Origin: Gammaproteobacteria bacterium
GTDB taxonomy: Bacteria; Pseudomonadota; Gammaproteobacteria; Legionellales; Legionellaceae
Assembly: GCA_024742995.1 (NCBI GenBank)
Contig: JANSXK010000008.1
Span: 1-64,000 of the forward strand
Direction: 5' to 3'
DNA: 64,000 nucleotides
In this document: in pieces, positions 1 through 9,767 of the stretch
How the letters are laid out: the number at the start of each line of letters is the position of its first letter
How positions within the stretch are numbered: the first letter of the stretch is position 1
Notes under the pieces: generated by a model
Seen by the model: only the letters and a program-made list of their open reading frames with translations
The model's database searches: none
Told to the model about the DNA's origin: nothing
Program-made: the position numbers and the translations under genes

Positions 1-70
1 CTGGGACCCCAGCTTCGTTTTGTTTGATAATCGACATCACCTGACTGTCGCTATATTTTGATTTCTTCAT
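1..70 (-). CDS. IS3-type transposase OrfA, N-terminal piece (cut by window edge)
   Basis: Reading leftward from an ATG at 70 the frame encodes a start typical of the helix-turn-helix OrfA of IS3-family elements (begins MKKSKYSDSQVMSIIKQ, then an Asn-Glu-Ala-Gly-Val stretch). A Shine-Dalgarno AGGAG lies just upstream (about 77-81, minus strand). Only about 23 codons are visible, so whether the element is intact cannot be judged. OrfA binds the IS ends and is normally completed by frameshifting into the DDE-domain OrfB. Identity as a transposase start is fairly sure, the IS subgroup is not. Confidence 0.7.
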   Translation of the reverse strand, partial: MKKSKYSDSQVMSIIKQNEAGVP

Positions 71-116
71 GTAGAATCTCCTGTGTATAGGTTACGAGAA
101 AATTCTACTTTTAACA
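71..116 (-). mobile_element. Likely left terminus of the IS3-type element
   Basis: Upstream of the OrfA start, read on the minus strand, the DNA runs from a TG dinucleotide at 116 through TGTTAAAAGTAGAATTTTCT, the form expected for an IS3-family left inverted repeat (ends in 5'-TG). The neighbouring MFS gene stops at 121, only 5 bp outside, so the element sits directly against that gene. The exact boundary and the target duplication cannot be confirmed without the right end. Confidence 0.45.
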
Positions 117-120
117 CCTA

Positions 121-1242
121 TTATTTTTCGGGGGGATTACCATACCAGCTAATAAAATATCCTGAAATCAATAGAAAAAATCCTGTTAATATGATGGTTG
201 TGGTATATAAATAACTATCAAATCTTGCTCTTATTTGTTTTTTGATACTTTTATGAGATTTTGCATGCGTTAAAATTATATTGATTCTTATATTAAGAAA
301 TAACATCCCTAAACCAATGAGCATACAATAGCTATTTAAAAATTCTAGGGAAAAATACAATAATAGAAGCCCAATAATAATAAATATAAAACTAAATGGT
401 AATGCATGTATATTTAAATGTGTACTAAGCTTACCAGCGTATGACTGAAGAAACAAACTCATAATGAAAATCACACCTAGTAGATAGGGCTTAGCTTTTA
501 TGGCAGGTATGACCGAGGCTACCACTTGCCAATACTGAATTAACAATTGGTAGTAGATAGATATGAGTATCAAAGGTATGATAAAAGGCGATAGCTGTAA
601 TAGTTTTCTATATATTAGTTTTTTCTCATATGCTTTTATGTATGGTTTCACCTGTCTTTTTTTATGTTTACTATAATTAGTACATTGTGTTGGTAGTGAT
701 AATAATCCCACCAGAGTCAAGAAGCTCATTAATAAAAAAGCAATCAAAAAGACATATTTACTCAGATATTCGTAAACAAATGCTCCTGCCCCAGAAAATA
801 TGGCCATACCTAAAAAGGAGAAATTATTATATTTACCTAGTACGTGCTCAAAATTTTTATTTTTTTCAGCTTGAAAATATTCGTCTAATAAATAGGCATT
901 AGAAATGCTATTATAAAGAACTAGTGCTATGGCATTAAATATCTCAGCAATATAAAAATAAAAAATATTTGTATAGTATCCTCCTAGAAATAATATAAAA
1001 AGCCATACTGCTGATGAAGTCATGGCGGTTAGATAAATTATTTTTCTATTGAATTTATCTATGAATTTAGCAAAACCGAGGCTGAAGCAGAGTGTTATTA
1101 TAGATTGAAGTGCTTTAACATAAGCTATACTCTCTAATCCGAGTCCTGAAGTGAACATATAAATAACAGATATAGCTCCTGTTATCATGCGTATGCTGCT
1201 AAATGCAGACATATTAAATAGAATTTTATTATAGCTTTTCAT
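121..1242 (-). CDS. MFS-like membrane transporter
   Basis: A 373-residue protein with about 10-12 hydrophobic segments and the general look of a major facilitator superfamily permease: an N-terminal helix pair, a loop with FAKFIDKFNRK (equivalent of the MFS loop 2-3 motif), and a basic central loop around residues 190-210. Substrate unknown. It is markedly AT-rich compared with the housekeeping genes of the window, which suggests acquisition. The stop codon lies 5 bp from the apparent IS terminus at 116, so the C-terminus may have been altered by the insertion; the length is slightly short for a 12-helix MFS protein. Family-level call only. Confidence 0.6.
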   Translation of the reverse strand: MKSYNKILFNMSAFSSIRMITGAISVIYMFTSGLGLESIAYVKALQSIITLCFSLGFAKFIDKFNRKIIYLTAMTSSAVWLFILFLGGYYTNIFYFYIAEIFNAIALVLYNSISNAYLLDEYFQAEKNKNFEHVLGKYNNFSFLGMAIFSGAGAFVYEYLSKYVFLIAFLLMSFLTLVGLLSLPTQCTNYSKHKKRQVKPYIKAYEKKLIYRKLLQLSPFIIPLILISIYYQLLIQYWQVVASVIPAIKAKPYLLGVIFIMSLFLQSYAGKLSTHLNIHALPFSFIFIIIGLLLLYFSLEFLNSYCMLIGLGMLFLNIRINIILTHAKSHKSIKKQIRARFDSYLYTTTIILTGFFLLISGYFISWYGNPPEK

Positions 1243-1549
1243 TATTTGTATTGATCGTCATCATCACTCTAAAGTACCATTAATTCTCGCCTAATGGGAT
1301 CACTATAAACATACAAAAATAACGTTTTATGAGAGAGTATTCGTCAAACTGACCTTACTCGGAAAAAGTGGACAGCTTATTAAGAAGCTTTTCTGGTATC
1401 ATGTAATGAGTCATCGGAAGTAAGTAATTCCGAAGCACTTCCGAAGAGATTATTTTTTAATCATAATTCTGACGGAGGGGTTATTAGTTGTTTACATCAT
1501 CCTTTGGTTGTAAAGTGCCATGCATTTTTAAAAGGTGAGTGCTCTCTTT
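1243..1549. other. Non-coding accessory DNA, no gene seen
   Basis: No credible coding frame. It contains a hairpin-like stretch at 1415-1432 (CGGAA...TTCCG) and the 15-mer AAGCACTTCCGAAGA at 1433-1447, whose reverse complement recurs at 2358-2372 next to the tRNA gene. The stretch near 1361-1375 (GGAAAAAGTGGACAG) resembles DNA found at the ends of some insertion sequences, but no partner end is visible. Confidence 0.4.
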
Positions 1550-2026
1550 TTATAAGACCTCCCAATGCCCACCTTTATCTGGACCCACACGTTTTACTCG
1601 ATTTTTATTTTTGAGTTTATTAATTTTTTTTAATATGGTTCTTCTGGTAATACCGATGATTTCTGCCAATTGCTCCACAGTAATATGGGCATCTTGTTTG
1701 ATCAGTTTTAGGATGTGAACATCTGTTTTCAGTGAACTTTTTATTACTTCACCGTCGTCAAAAATTTTTCGGTGAATGGTTGCAGTAAATAAACAACCGT
1801 CACGATCATCGGTAAAATCAATACTTGGCCATTGTTCTAATACTCGTTTAATTCCGGAACCTAGCCCATGATATGGCAATAATCCCTTGGCTACATAAGA
1901 AACCAAAATCGGGTTGCGGATATTCGAGTTTCCGGTGCGGATTTTTTCTACAGTTAAATTATCAGGTAAATGCCCGGGGCTAATAATCTCAATGCGATCA
2001 TCAAAAATAAATATTCTAATTTTAAG
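1550..2026 (-). pseudogene. C-terminal remnant of an AlbA_2/HATPase_c_4 (RecG-like) ATP-binding protein
   Basis: The open frame continues upstream of the nearest start codon to an in-frame stop at 2027-2029, without a usable start. It encodes FDDRIEIISPGHLPD, then a GLGSGIKRVLEQ segment and a C-terminal winged-helix (TVEQLAEIIGITRRTILKKI). This is the end of the family of putative transcriptional regulators or DNA-binding proteins that carry an N-terminal AlbA_2 (AAA_4) domain followed by HATPase_c_4 and a helix-turn-helix. The N-terminal AlbA_2 domain is missing, so the gene is a truncated relic of accessory DNA between an IS end and a tRNA gene. Confidence 0.7.
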
Positions 2027-2380
2027 CTATTATAGATCGAAAAAATAGTGTTCGTAGTTTTGATTTTGAGCTTTACATAGAGAAAAGATTTTCATGTTTT
2101 ATTGGGCATGGTAGGAACAGTTTTTCAGTATCGCTCCGCAATTTTTGGAGAGAGTGTATCACAGTAGCTTTACTCAACACATTCATGATGATGATTCACT
2201 ATTCAAACCAGAAAAAAGTTTCTTTTATGTAGTGATGATTTTTGAATGCATCCCAAATTTTAATCAAAAACACCGAGTACAAGCGTATCTAATCAACCAT
2301 ATTCTTTTTTATTATGTCTACATTGTGTCTACATGACTTTTTTGAGTTTTTCGAGAATCTTCGGAAGTGCTTGATAATAC
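2027..2380. other. Non-coding stretch between the relic gene and the tRNA gene
   Basis: AT-rich, no credible gene; the one open frame (2145-2336) has no recognisable protein features. The direct repeat of TGTCTACAT at about 2314-2332 and the 15-mer TCTTCGGAAGTGCTT at 2358-2372 (inverted copy of 1433-1447) are the only structures noted. Confidence 0.4.
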
Positions 2381-2457
<77 letters not shown>

Positions 2458-2496
2458 GAAACAGGATATCATTGTAATGATTAATGTTAGGGAAAG

Positions 2497-4386
2497 CTAC
2501 TGCTTTTCGTCTCCTTCGAGGAAGCTTCTTAATTTGTCGGAGCGTGAAGGATGGCGAAGTTTGCGTAATGCCTTGGCTTCAATTTGACGGATACGCTCGC
2601 GCGTGACATCAAATTGTTTGCCTACTTCTTCAAGCGTGTGATCCGTATTCATTTCAATCCCAAAGCGCATGCGTAATACTTTCGCTTCGCGTGGTGTGAG
2701 TGTGGATAGGATTTCTAAGGTTGCTTCACGTAATCCTTCCGCAGTTGCAGCTTCAATGGGTGATTCGATGTTGTCGTCTTGGATGAAATCTCCTAAGCGC
2801 GATTCATCGTCGTCACCAACAGGGGTATCCATGGAAATAGGTTCTTTGGCGATTTTTAAGACTTTACGAATCTTATCTTCACTGAGCTCCATTTTTTCAG
2901 CCAATTCTTCAGGGGTAGCTTCTTGCCCCGTTTCTTGTAAGATTTGACGTGAAATACGGTTTAATTTATTGATGGTTTCAATCATATGCACCGGAATACG
3001 AATGGTGCGGGCCTGATCAGCAATGGATCGTGTGATTGCCTGGCGAATCCACCACGTGGCGTAGGTTGAAAATTTATACCCACGACGGTATTCAAATTTA
3101 TCTACCGCTTTCATCAAACCAATATTGCCTTCTTGAATCAAATCAAGAAACTGTAAGCCGCGGTTGGTATATTTTTTGGCGATGGAAATCACCAAACGCA
3201 AATTGGCTTCGACCATTTCTTTTTTAGCGCGACGAGCCTTGGCTTCGCCAATCGACATTTCACGATTGATGCCTTTGATTTCGCTGATGGTTAATCCATA
3301 TTCCAATTCAAAATGAGCCAATTTCTTTTGTAATTGTTTGATCTCAGGCGTTAATTCTTGCAGTCGGTCTATTTCTAAGGTTTTACCATGCTGCTTGACC
3401 AACGCATCCAGCCAGCCTAATTCGGTTTCTTTGCCTGGAAAGGTATCAATGAATAACTTTCGTGGTATCTTGGCTTTTTCGATACAAAGACGCATGATAT
3501 TACGTTCGAATTCGCGGACATGATTGCGCAATTGGCGAAAATGTCGTGTCAGGCGATCTACTTGTTTAGAGGTCAGCTTGAATTTTAAAAAGGCGACTGA
3601 CATGTCACTGAGTAACCCAGTGGTTTTGGGCGACGTTCTGCCGTGATTTTGTAGGGCATTCAACGCTTTGGTAAATACTTCACGCAGCTCATCAAAATAT
3701 ATTTGGGCTTGTTCTGGGTTGGGGCCATCATCTACTTCTATGCTGCCATCCCCGCCTTCACCGTTTTCGCCTTCACCGTCTTCAGCTTCCAATAATTCAA
3801 GTGCTGATTGTTCTTGTTGCGCTTCATCCAGCATGGAGCCAATGCTAGCAGGTGGTGCGCTTTCATCATCTGAGAAGCCGCTGATGATTTCATTCAAGCG
3901 CATTTCTGCATTGAGATACAAATCATAATCATCCAAGATCAATTTAATGGCCTCAGGATAATGCGCCAATGCATGCAGTACTTGGTAAATGCCTTCTTCA
4001 ATGCGCTTGGCGATACGAATTTCACCTTCGCGAGTGAGAAGTTCTACAGTACCCATTTCACGCATATAAGCGCGAACAGGATCAGTCACTCTGCCTGTTT
4101 CTTTATCCACCGATGCAATAATAGTTGCAGCTTCGTCCATGTCCTCAGGCGCTTCTTCGGTGCTACCGAATAATGCAATTAATTCATCTTCGCCAGGTGG
4201 TTGCTCAAAGACTTTGATGTTCATATTCTCTAAAATGGAGATGATGACATCGAAGTTATCCGTATCCACCAAATTAGGGAGCAAATCATTGATTTGAGCG
4301 TGGGTGAGATAATTTTGTTCTTTGCCTAAACGAATGACATTCGTAATTTGGGATTGCTGTTGTTCTTGGTCGTTTATGGTGCTCAT
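2497..4386 (-). CDS. rpoD: RNA polymerase primary sigma factor RpoD (sigma70)
   Basis: A 629-residue primary sigma factor. Region 1.1 lies at the N-terminus, region 1.2 contains [20 protein letters not shown], a long acidic non-conserved insert (Asp/Glu/Gly-rich, about residues 170-215) is typical of proteobacterial sigma70, region 2 carries [16 protein letters not shown] for -10 recognition and melting, and region 4 ends with [19 protein letters not shown], the -35-binding helix-turn-helix. The ATG at 4386 (MSTINDQEQ) fits the family better than a GTG three codons upstream. Last gene of the leftward rpsU-yqeY-dnaG-rpoD operon, 190 bp after dnaG, a gap large enough for an internal promoter. 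Confidence 0.98.
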   Translation of the reverse strand: MSTINDQEQQQSQITNVIRLGKEQNYLTHAQINDLLPNLVDTDNFDVIISILENMNIKVFEQPPGEDELIALFGSTEEAPEDMDEAATIIASVDKETGRVTDPVRAYMREMGTVELLTREGEIRIAKRIEEGIYQVLHALAHYPEAIKLILDDYDLYLNAEMRLNEIISGFSDDESAPPASIGSMLDEAQQEQSALELLEAEDGEGENGEGGDGSIEVDDGPNPEQAQIYFDELREVFTKALNALQNHGRTSPKTTGLLSDMSVAFLKFKLTSKQVDRLTRHFRQLRNHVREFERNIMRLCIEKAKIPRKLFIDTFPGKETELGWLDALVKQHGKTLEIDRLQELTPEIKQLQKKLAHFELEYGLTISEIKGINREMSIGEAKARRAKKEMVEANLRLVISIAKKYTNRGLQFLDLIQEGNIGLMKAVDKFEYRRGYKFSTYATWWIRQAITRSIADQARTIRIPVHMIETINKLNRISRQILQETGQEATPEELAEKMELSEDKIRKVLKIAKEPISMDTPVGDDDESRLGDFIQDDNIESPIEAATAEGLREATLEILSTLTPREAKVLRMRFGIEMNTDHTLEEVGKQFDVTRERIRQIEAKALRKLRHPSRSDKLRSFLEGDEKQ

Positions 4387-4576
4387 ATAGTACACATGCC
4401 TTTACAGAAAAATGGACCGCCTGTCGTGTATCGATAGGATGATTGCCGATACCTCCAGACGCGATCCCAATTATAGACTGGCTTTGGGAAACATGCCAGC
4501 TAATTGGTATAATTATTTCAAAACGGTCAGAGGATATTAATGTTGGTTAAGATTTGAGTTAGAACTGCGTTTTAAT

Positions 4577-6331
4577 TTACTCTGTTTGAGATGAAGATTG
4601 GTTATGACGCGCTTGTAGCATTTGTTGCAGTTGCTGGCGCTCTGCATCTGTTAAACGTTGTTGTTTCGATTTTTCAATTAATTGCTGCACAGCTAAAGCT
4701 TGATTTTTTTTATGCATCGACGCAATGGCGCCAGAAAATTCGCTGGCCTGCGCGTGCTCTGGTACTTGATGATCCCAGGATGCCAATTGCGAAACCACAT
4801 CAAACCATGGAGATTCACGGAAATGTTCGATCAATGTGGCGGTATTCAATTGGGGGCGCTCAGCCAAATGAGTGAGGATCGTGTCAAATATAAGATATTC
4901 TGGATCGGTTGTTGTGGCGTGGCCTAGGTTAAGCGCTGGCCCCGGATAGAGCTTGGGATTTTGAATGAGTAAGGCCAATGCAATGCGCAGCGGTGTGCGT
5001 TGCAACGGCGTGGGTGTGGCTGGCGTGTTTTCCGTATTGGGGGGGCTACTATGGGTGTTGAGCAATTGTTCCACCCGGTGGCTATCGAGTCGGGTGATGC
5101 GTGCCAATTCGTCTAGCAATAATGTTTTGTAAGGGCCGTCGTTCATTTTAAACAAATAGGGTTTTGCAGCGTGGATCAAACGGCTTTTGCCGGCAAGATC
5201 AGTGATATCAATATCTTTTAATAAGGTTTCGAAAAACAATTGGCTTAGAGGGATAGCAGTTTTCAAATAGGTTTCGAATGCTGCTTGTCCCTCTGCGCGA
5301 ATAAAGCTATCTGGATCTTGACCGTCTGGTAAGAACGCAAAATGAGCTTGCAACCCAGAATCTAAATACGCCAAGCTGTTTTCTAATGCGCGCCAAGCAG
5401 CTTGACGCCCGGCCGTATCCCCATCAAAACAAAATCGTAAATCTTGTGTGTATTTACTCAGTAATTGAACGTGATAGGCGCTGGTGGTTGTGCCCAGGGT
5501 CGCAACAGCATAATTGACACCGTGTTGCGCCAACGCAATCACATCCAAATAGCCTTCTACAATGACAATTGAAGGGAGGGCGGTTTGTTGTTGTAATATT
5601 TGGTACAACCCATAGAGTTCTCGTCCTTTTTGAAACAATACTGTTTCGGGAGAGTTTAAATATTTGGGTTGTTGGTCACTTTCAATTGCTCGCCCGCCAA
5701 AGCCAGTGATGCGGCCATGACGGTCGTGAATGGGAAACATGATACGTTGACGATAACGATCGTATGTTTGTTGTTGATTTTCTTTTTGAATCAGCATGCC
5801 GGTGGCGAGTAGCTCTGTGCGTAGTTTGGGAAACTGCTCTTCGAGTGCATGCCAACCAGGCGGGGCGTAACCGATATGGTAACGCCGCGCCACCTCACCA
5901 TTCACGCCTCGCTGTTTTAAATAATCGATCGCAACTTTTCCGGCTTTGCGTAGGGTTTTTTGGTAATAGTCAGAAGCTTTTTTTAATACGCCGTAGAGCG
6001 CGAGGGCTTGTTTGAGATTTTCTGGGAGTTGCTCGCGCGGAATTTGCATGCCTGCTTTGGCCGCTAGGGTTTCTATGGCTTGCGGAAAAGTTTGATGTAA
6101 ATATGACATGATGAAACTGATGGCATTGCCGTTTGCGCCGCATCCAAAGCAGTGATAAAACTGTTTTTTAGGGATTACATTGAATGACGGTGTTTTTTCT
6201 TGATGGAAAGGGCAGCAAGCGATGTGATTGATGCCACGCTTTTTTAAAGGTACATAAGCGTCAACGAGCTCAACCAGATCAGTTCTGGTTAAGAGTTCAT
6301 CGATGAATTCACGTGGGATCAAGCCATTCAT
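4577..6331 (-). CDS. dnaG: DNA primase DnaG
   Basis: A 584-residue primase that makes RNA primers at the replication fork in partnership with the DnaB helicase. The N-terminal zinc-binding domain is intact (CCPFHQEKTPSF ... FYHCFGCGANG), followed by the catalytic TOPRIM core with the VEGYLDVIALAQHGV glutamate motif and the acidic CFDGDTAGRQAAWRAL motif. The C-terminal third (after about residue 430), expected to be the helicase-binding domain, starts with a Pro/Thr-rich linker. Part of the conserved macromolecular synthesis operon between yqeY and rpoD. Confidence 0.98.
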   Translation of the reverse strand: MNGLIPREFIDELLTRTDLVELVDAYVPLKKRGINHIACCPFHQEKTPSFNVIPKKQFYHCFGCGANGNAISFIMSYLHQTFPQAIETLAAKAGMQIPREQLPENLKQALALYGVLKKASDYYQKTLRKAGKVAIDYLKQRGVNGEVARRYHIGYAPPGWHALEEQFPKLRTELLATGMLIQKENQQQTYDRYRQRIMFPIHDRHGRITGFGGRAIESDQQPKYLNSPETVLFQKGRELYGLYQILQQQTALPSIVIVEGYLDVIALAQHGVNYAVATLGTTTSAYHVQLLSKYTQDLRFCFDGDTAGRQAAWRALENSLAYLDSGLQAHFAFLPDGQDPDSFIRAEGQAAFETYLKTAIPLSQLFFETLLKDIDITDLAGKSRLIHAAKPYLFKMNDGPYKTLLLDELARITRLDSHRVEQLLNTHSSPPNTENTPATPTPLQRTPLRIALALLIQNPKLYPGPALNLGHATTTDPEYLIFDTILTHLAERPQLNTATLIEHFRESPWFDVVSQLASWDHQVPEHAQASEFSGAIASMHKKNQALAVQQLIEKSKQQRLTDAERQQLQQMLQARHNQSSSQTE

Positions 6332-6364
6332 AAGTATCGGGACGAATTGTTAACAGATTCTATT

Positions 6365-6805
6365 CTACAACCGTTCTTTGATTAACGCACTGATTTTACT
6401 CATATCCGCGCGGCCTTGCATTTGTGGTTTGAGGTGTGCCATGACTTTACCCATATCAGACATTTTTTCTGCCTGAGTGGCGCGCAATGCGTCGTCAATA
6501 AGAGCGGCGATTTCAGTATCGCTCAAAGGTGGGGGTAAATATTTTTGAATGATATCCAATTCCAATTGTTCTTGGGTTACCAAATCGTCGCGATTTGCCG
6601 CTTGAAATTGTTGAATGGATTCTTTACGTTGTTTGACCATTTTATCCAAAATCACAAGCAAACGCGCTTCATCCACTTGAATGCGCTCGTCTACTTCGAT
6701 TTGTTTGATGGCGGCAGTGATCAAGCGTAGCGTACCCAAGGTTGGTTTGTCTTGGGCGCGCATCGCATTTTTCAAATCTTGATTAATTTGTTCTTGAATA
6801 CTCAT
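6365..6805 (-). CDS. yqeY: GatB/YqeY domain protein
   Basis: A 146-residue helical protein of the YqeY family, related to the tail domain of the amidotransferase subunit GatB (motifs [20 protein letters not shown] and [25 protein letters not shown]). The molecular role is not well defined; a tRNA-related function is inferred from the GatB relationship. The ATG overlaps the end of rpsU by 4 bp (ATGA), so the two are translationally coupled; it is the usual gene between rpsU and dnaG in many gammaproteobacteria. Confidence 0.95.
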   Translation of the reverse strand: MSIQEQINQDLKNAMRAQDKPTLGTLRLITAAIKQIEVDERIQVDEARLLVILDKMVKQRKESIQQFQAANRDDLVTQEQLELDIIQKYLPPPLSDTEIAALIDDALRATQAEKMSDMGKVMAHLKPQMQGRADMSKISALIKERL

Positions 6806-7035
6806 TCACTGCGTCTTCTGCGGCGATCTGTGCGGCCGGAAATGATATCGCGAGAGATTTTTTTGAGATGACGTTTCACAGCAGCTGCTTGTTTGCGTTT
6901 ACGCTCAGCTGTTGGCTTTTCATAAAACTCTCGACGGCGCAATTCGGTCAAAAGACCCGCTTTTTCGCACGAGCGCTTGAATCGACGCAGTGCGTATTCA
7001 GGATTTTCACCTTCTTTTACGCGAACGGTGGGCAT
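6802..7035 (-). CDS. rpsU: 30S ribosomal protein bS21
   Basis: A 77-residue, strongly basic protein starting [20 protein letters not shown] and ending in RRRRR, diagnostic of bS21, which helps the 30S subunit capture mRNA Shine-Dalgarno sequences. The start at 7035 (MPTVRV) matches the family; an upstream in-frame start at 7059 would add an unusual leader. First gene of the rpsU-yqeY-dnaG-rpoD operon, which links ribosome, replication and transcription functions. Confidence 0.98.
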   Translation of the reverse strand: MPTVRVKEGENPEYALRRFKRSCEKAGLLTELRRREFYEKPTAERKRKQAAAVKRHLKKISRDIISGRTDRRRRRSE

Positions 7036-7123
7036 TAAATTCTTCCTCATTCGTAACATACTATGCTATGGTGCATAGTAAAATATTAGTGTAAAGATCA
7101 GTTCTGACCATAACAGGTTGGTA

Positions 7124-7152
7124 ATTCTAGTGTCATATATAAGAATTGTCAA
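7124..7152 (-). promoter_or_regulatory. sigma70 promoter of the rpsU operon
   Basis: On the minus strand TTGACA (7152-7147) and TAGAAT (7129-7124) are separated by exactly 17 bp, a near-consensus sigma70 promoter about 90 bp upstream of the rpsU start and pointing into the operon. Confidence 0.75.
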
Positions 7153-7191
7153 TACACAATAGGAGTGACCCTATTGTTTGGGAGTCAACGG

Positions 7192-8073
7192 ATGGGTGAT
7201 CAAAGTAAAAAAACAGGTCAGGCAGACATTCAAGAGTTGCATCAGTATTATTCAGCAATTTTGAATTGCATGCCATATTTGGTGTATTGGGTGGACGAAC
7301 ATTGTGTATTGCAAGGTTGCAATGCGCATTTTACCCGATTGTTAGATTTGCATAATCTTAATGATTTTTCTGGGGAGCCCTATGAAAGATTGGCCGAGGC
7401 TGCACAATGGTCTGCGGATGTCATTGAAGCATTTCGTTTGGATGATATGGCCGCTATTTTTTCTGGGGAAGCCCTGCATGATAAGGCTGTGTCGCCAATA
7501 TTATATAAAGATGGCACCATTCATCAATTTATTTGTCATCGTGACCCATTGTTAGATCAGGCTGGCCGTGTCGTAGGCTTGGTCGTGATCTTGATAGAAG
7601 AAACCGAAAAACCTCAGGTGAAAGCTGAATCTAAGCCTGTCGAGACAACGTCAGCTGCACCATCTAGAACACCTAAGGTCTTGATTGTTGAGGACAATTT
7701 GGTTGCCAAGCAAGTAGAGGAATCCTTATTAACAGCGCTCAATTGCGACGTGGATAGTGCGGAGTCTGGTGAGCAAGCGTTGGCATTGTTTGAACCAGGA
7801 AAATACGATTTGGTGATCATGGATATTGGTTTGGAAGATACTTCTGGCTATGTGTTGTCGAAGCAATTTCGACAATTTGAAAAAGATACGACATTTCACG
7901 TGCCCATCATAGCTTTGACGTCTTTTCAGGCGGATTTGGTCAAATATGACTGTGATTATTACTTTATGGATGGTGTGATTAGCAAGCCATTGACAGCCGA
8001 ACAAGCTGATCAAATTGTTCAGCATTATATTTATCACAAAAATACGACGGTGAACGGTTTAAAATACGCTTGA
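7192..8073 (+). CDS. PAS domain - receiver domain response regulator
   Basis: A 293-residue protein with an N-terminal PAS-like sensor domain (about 20-140: MPYLVYWVDEHCVLQGCN, then the PAC-like ILYKDGTIHQF and DQAGRVVGLVVILIEE), a Pro/Ala/Thr linker, and a C-terminal CheY-like receiver (about 165-285) with the acidic VEDN pair, the phosphoacceptor Asp in DLVIMDIGLED, the ALTS Thr/Ser and the ISKPL lysine. No kinase or output domain is present, so it probably takes phosphate from a separate histidine kinase and signals through protein contacts. The ATG at 7192 has GGAG 7 bp upstream; a GTG at 7165 is in frame but less likely. A hairpin terminator follows. Confidence 0.85.
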   Translation: MGDQSKKTGQADIQELHQYYSAILNCMPYLVYWVDEHCVLQGCNAHFTRLLDLHNLNDFSGEPYERLAEAAQWSADVIEAFRLDDMAAIFSGEALHDKAVSPILYKDGTIHQFICHRDPLLDQAGRVVGLVVILIEETEKPQVKAESKPVETTSAAPSRTPKVLIVEDNLVAKQVEESLLTALNCDVDSAESGEQALALFEPGKYDLVIMDIGLEDTSGYVLSKQFRQFEKDTTFHVPIIALTSFQADLVKYDCDYYFMDGVISKPLTAEQADQIVQHYIYHKNTTVNGLKYA

Positions 8074-8106
8074 TTTTTACCTCAAAACTTGATTACACTC
8101 TCTCAT

Positions 8107-8130
8107 GGCAAGAATGGAACTTGCCTTTTT
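8107..8130 (+). terminator. Rho-independent terminator after the PAS-receiver gene
   Basis: Stem GGCAAG/CTTGCC with a 7-nt loop followed immediately by TTTTT, 34 bp after the stop codon. Confidence 0.75.
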
Positions 8131-8177
8131 AGCCAACCGCGCGTCCCAACAATTTGGGGTATGATGGAGTTTTAAAC

Positions 8178-9767
8178 ATGGATTGTATCAAGCCAACCCT
8201 ATGGAAAGTGTTGCAAACACTTGCTTTCACCGTTGTTTTTCCCCTAGTTGTGCATGCCGCACAACGTATTTCATTGCAGCATTTGCCCTTTGCTGATTTA
8301 CAAGAAATGATGTCACTGTCTTTGTCTGCACACCCACCCAATCATATCATTGCACCTAGCGGTGACTTGATGTTGGTTGGGCGGCATAGGGACGCGCAAC
8401 AGATCATGCATACGCGCATGCAGCAGCGTTATGCTGGATTTCCTGTATTCGGGGGCTATGCGATATTTCATCAGCAACGGGGTACCGTGCTGGCTTCGAA
8501 TGGGGCTATTTATCGAAAATTACGTGAAGATCTAGGGGAGCGTCCCGCTTGGTTTTTATCTAAAATGCGTACGGTATTCGATCAGTACTGTCAGCAATTT
8601 CCAGCAGAACAGATCACGGATAAACAAATGCTGCCTATGGTGTATATCGATGATGACGGATTGGCGCATTGGGCCTATCAATTATCGGTGTTTTTACAAC
8701 CTGCAACAGGTGCGCCCAGTCGACCGACGGTGATCATGGCGGCTAAAACCAGGCATGTTTTTTTGCAATGGGATGATTTGCATACGTTGAAACAACGCGT
8801 CCATGGCTTGGGCTATGGGGGTAATAGGCGCAGTGGTAAACATCAATTTGGTAAAGAATTGCCTTTTCTTGATTTGATTCGGGATGACATGACGGGGCAA
8901 TGTTTTTTAGAAAACAATCATGTGATGGTTGTGGATATGGCGCATCATACGCAGCGACCGAATGATCCGATGCAGTTTGACTGTGAAGATGATGAGCCTA
9001 CGAATACCTATTGGACCGGATATACCGGTAATGGCTACGATGCCATCAATGGTGGTTATTCAGCTTCGAATGATGCCATGCATGTGGGAGAGTTGGTCCA
9101 AAAAATGTTTCGTCAGCATTATGGTTTGGATGTGTTGCGGATAGGGTATCAGCCGATGCAATTGATTTTGCGGGTGCACTATAGCACCCATTTTGCCAAT
9201 GCATTTTGGGATGGTCGTCAGATGACATTTGGGGATGGAGATAATGCATTTTATCCGTTGGTGTCATTGGGCATTGCTGCACATGAAATCAGCCACGGGT
9301 TTACCCAGCAACATTCAGGCTTGATTTATGATGGTCAAGCGGGAGGGATTAACGAAGCATTTTCTGATATGGCAGCTCAAGCAGCAGAATTTTTTATTGA
9401 GGGGAAGTCTAGCTGGCAAATTGGTGCAGACATTATGAAGGGGCGGGGCGCATTACGATTCTTAAAAATCCCGAGCCGTGATGGGGTATCCATTGATCGT
9501 GCGGATGACTATCGCAGAGATATGGATGTGCATCATAGCAGTGGGGTTTATAACCGCTTGTTTTACGTCCTCGCACATCGCCGAGGCTGGGATCCTGGCA
9601 AAGCGTTTCATGTCATGCTCAAAGCCAATATGGATTACTGGACCCCGACCACAACCTTCGAACAAGGCGCTTGCGGCATTTTAGCCGCCAGTCGAGATTT
9701 GGGGTTTGCAGTGGGCGATGTGAAGTACGCTTTAGATAAGGTCATGATTGATTATGGTGATTGTTGA
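8178..9767 (+). CDS. Secreted M4-family zinc metalloprotease (thermolysin/ProA type)
   Basis: A 529-residue preproenzyme. The start at 8178 is preceded by GGAG at 8 bp and gives a signal peptide ending near VVHAAQ. A propeptide of roughly 200 residues (FTP/PepSY-like) is followed by the M4 catalytic domain with HEISH at about residues 369-373 (zinc His pair and catalytic Glu), the third ligand in GGINEAFSDM and the downstream YDGQAGG and DVHHSSGVYNRLFYVL motifs with the catalytic histidine region. The family includes Legionella ProA (Msp) and Pseudomonas elastase, type II-secreted virulence proteases. Convergent with the next gene, overlapping it by 16 bp. Confidence 0.95.
   Translation: MDCIKPTLWKVLQTLAFTVVFPLVVHAAQRISLQHLPFADLQEMMSLSLSAHPPNHIIAPSGDLMLVGRHRDAQQIMHTRMQQRYAGFPVFGGYAIFHQQRGTVLASNGAIYRKLREDLGERPAWFLSKMRTVFDQYCQQFPAEQITDKQMLPMVYIDDDGLAHWAYQLSVFLQPATGAPSRPTVIMAAKTRHVFLQWDDLHTLKQRVHGLGYGGNRRSGKHQFGKELPFLDLIRDDMTGQCFLENNHVMVVDMAHHTQRPNDPMQFDCEDDEPTNTYWTGYTGNGYDAINGGYSASNDAMHVGELVQKMFRQHYGLDVLRIGYQPMQLILRVHYSTHFANAFWDGRQMTFGDGDNAFYPLVSLGIAAHEISHGFTQQHSGLIYDGQAGGINEAFSDMAAQAAEFFIEGKSSWQIGADIMKGRGALRFLKIPSRDGVSIDRADDYRRDMDVHHSSGVYNRLFYVLAHRRGWDPGKAFHVMLKANMDYWTPTTTFEQGACGILAASRDLGFAVGDVKYALDKVMIDYGDC

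Noticed and set aside
2145..2336. 63-codon open frame between the relic gene and the tRNA
   Set aside because: No protein-like composition or family feature and no ribosome site; treated as non-coding.
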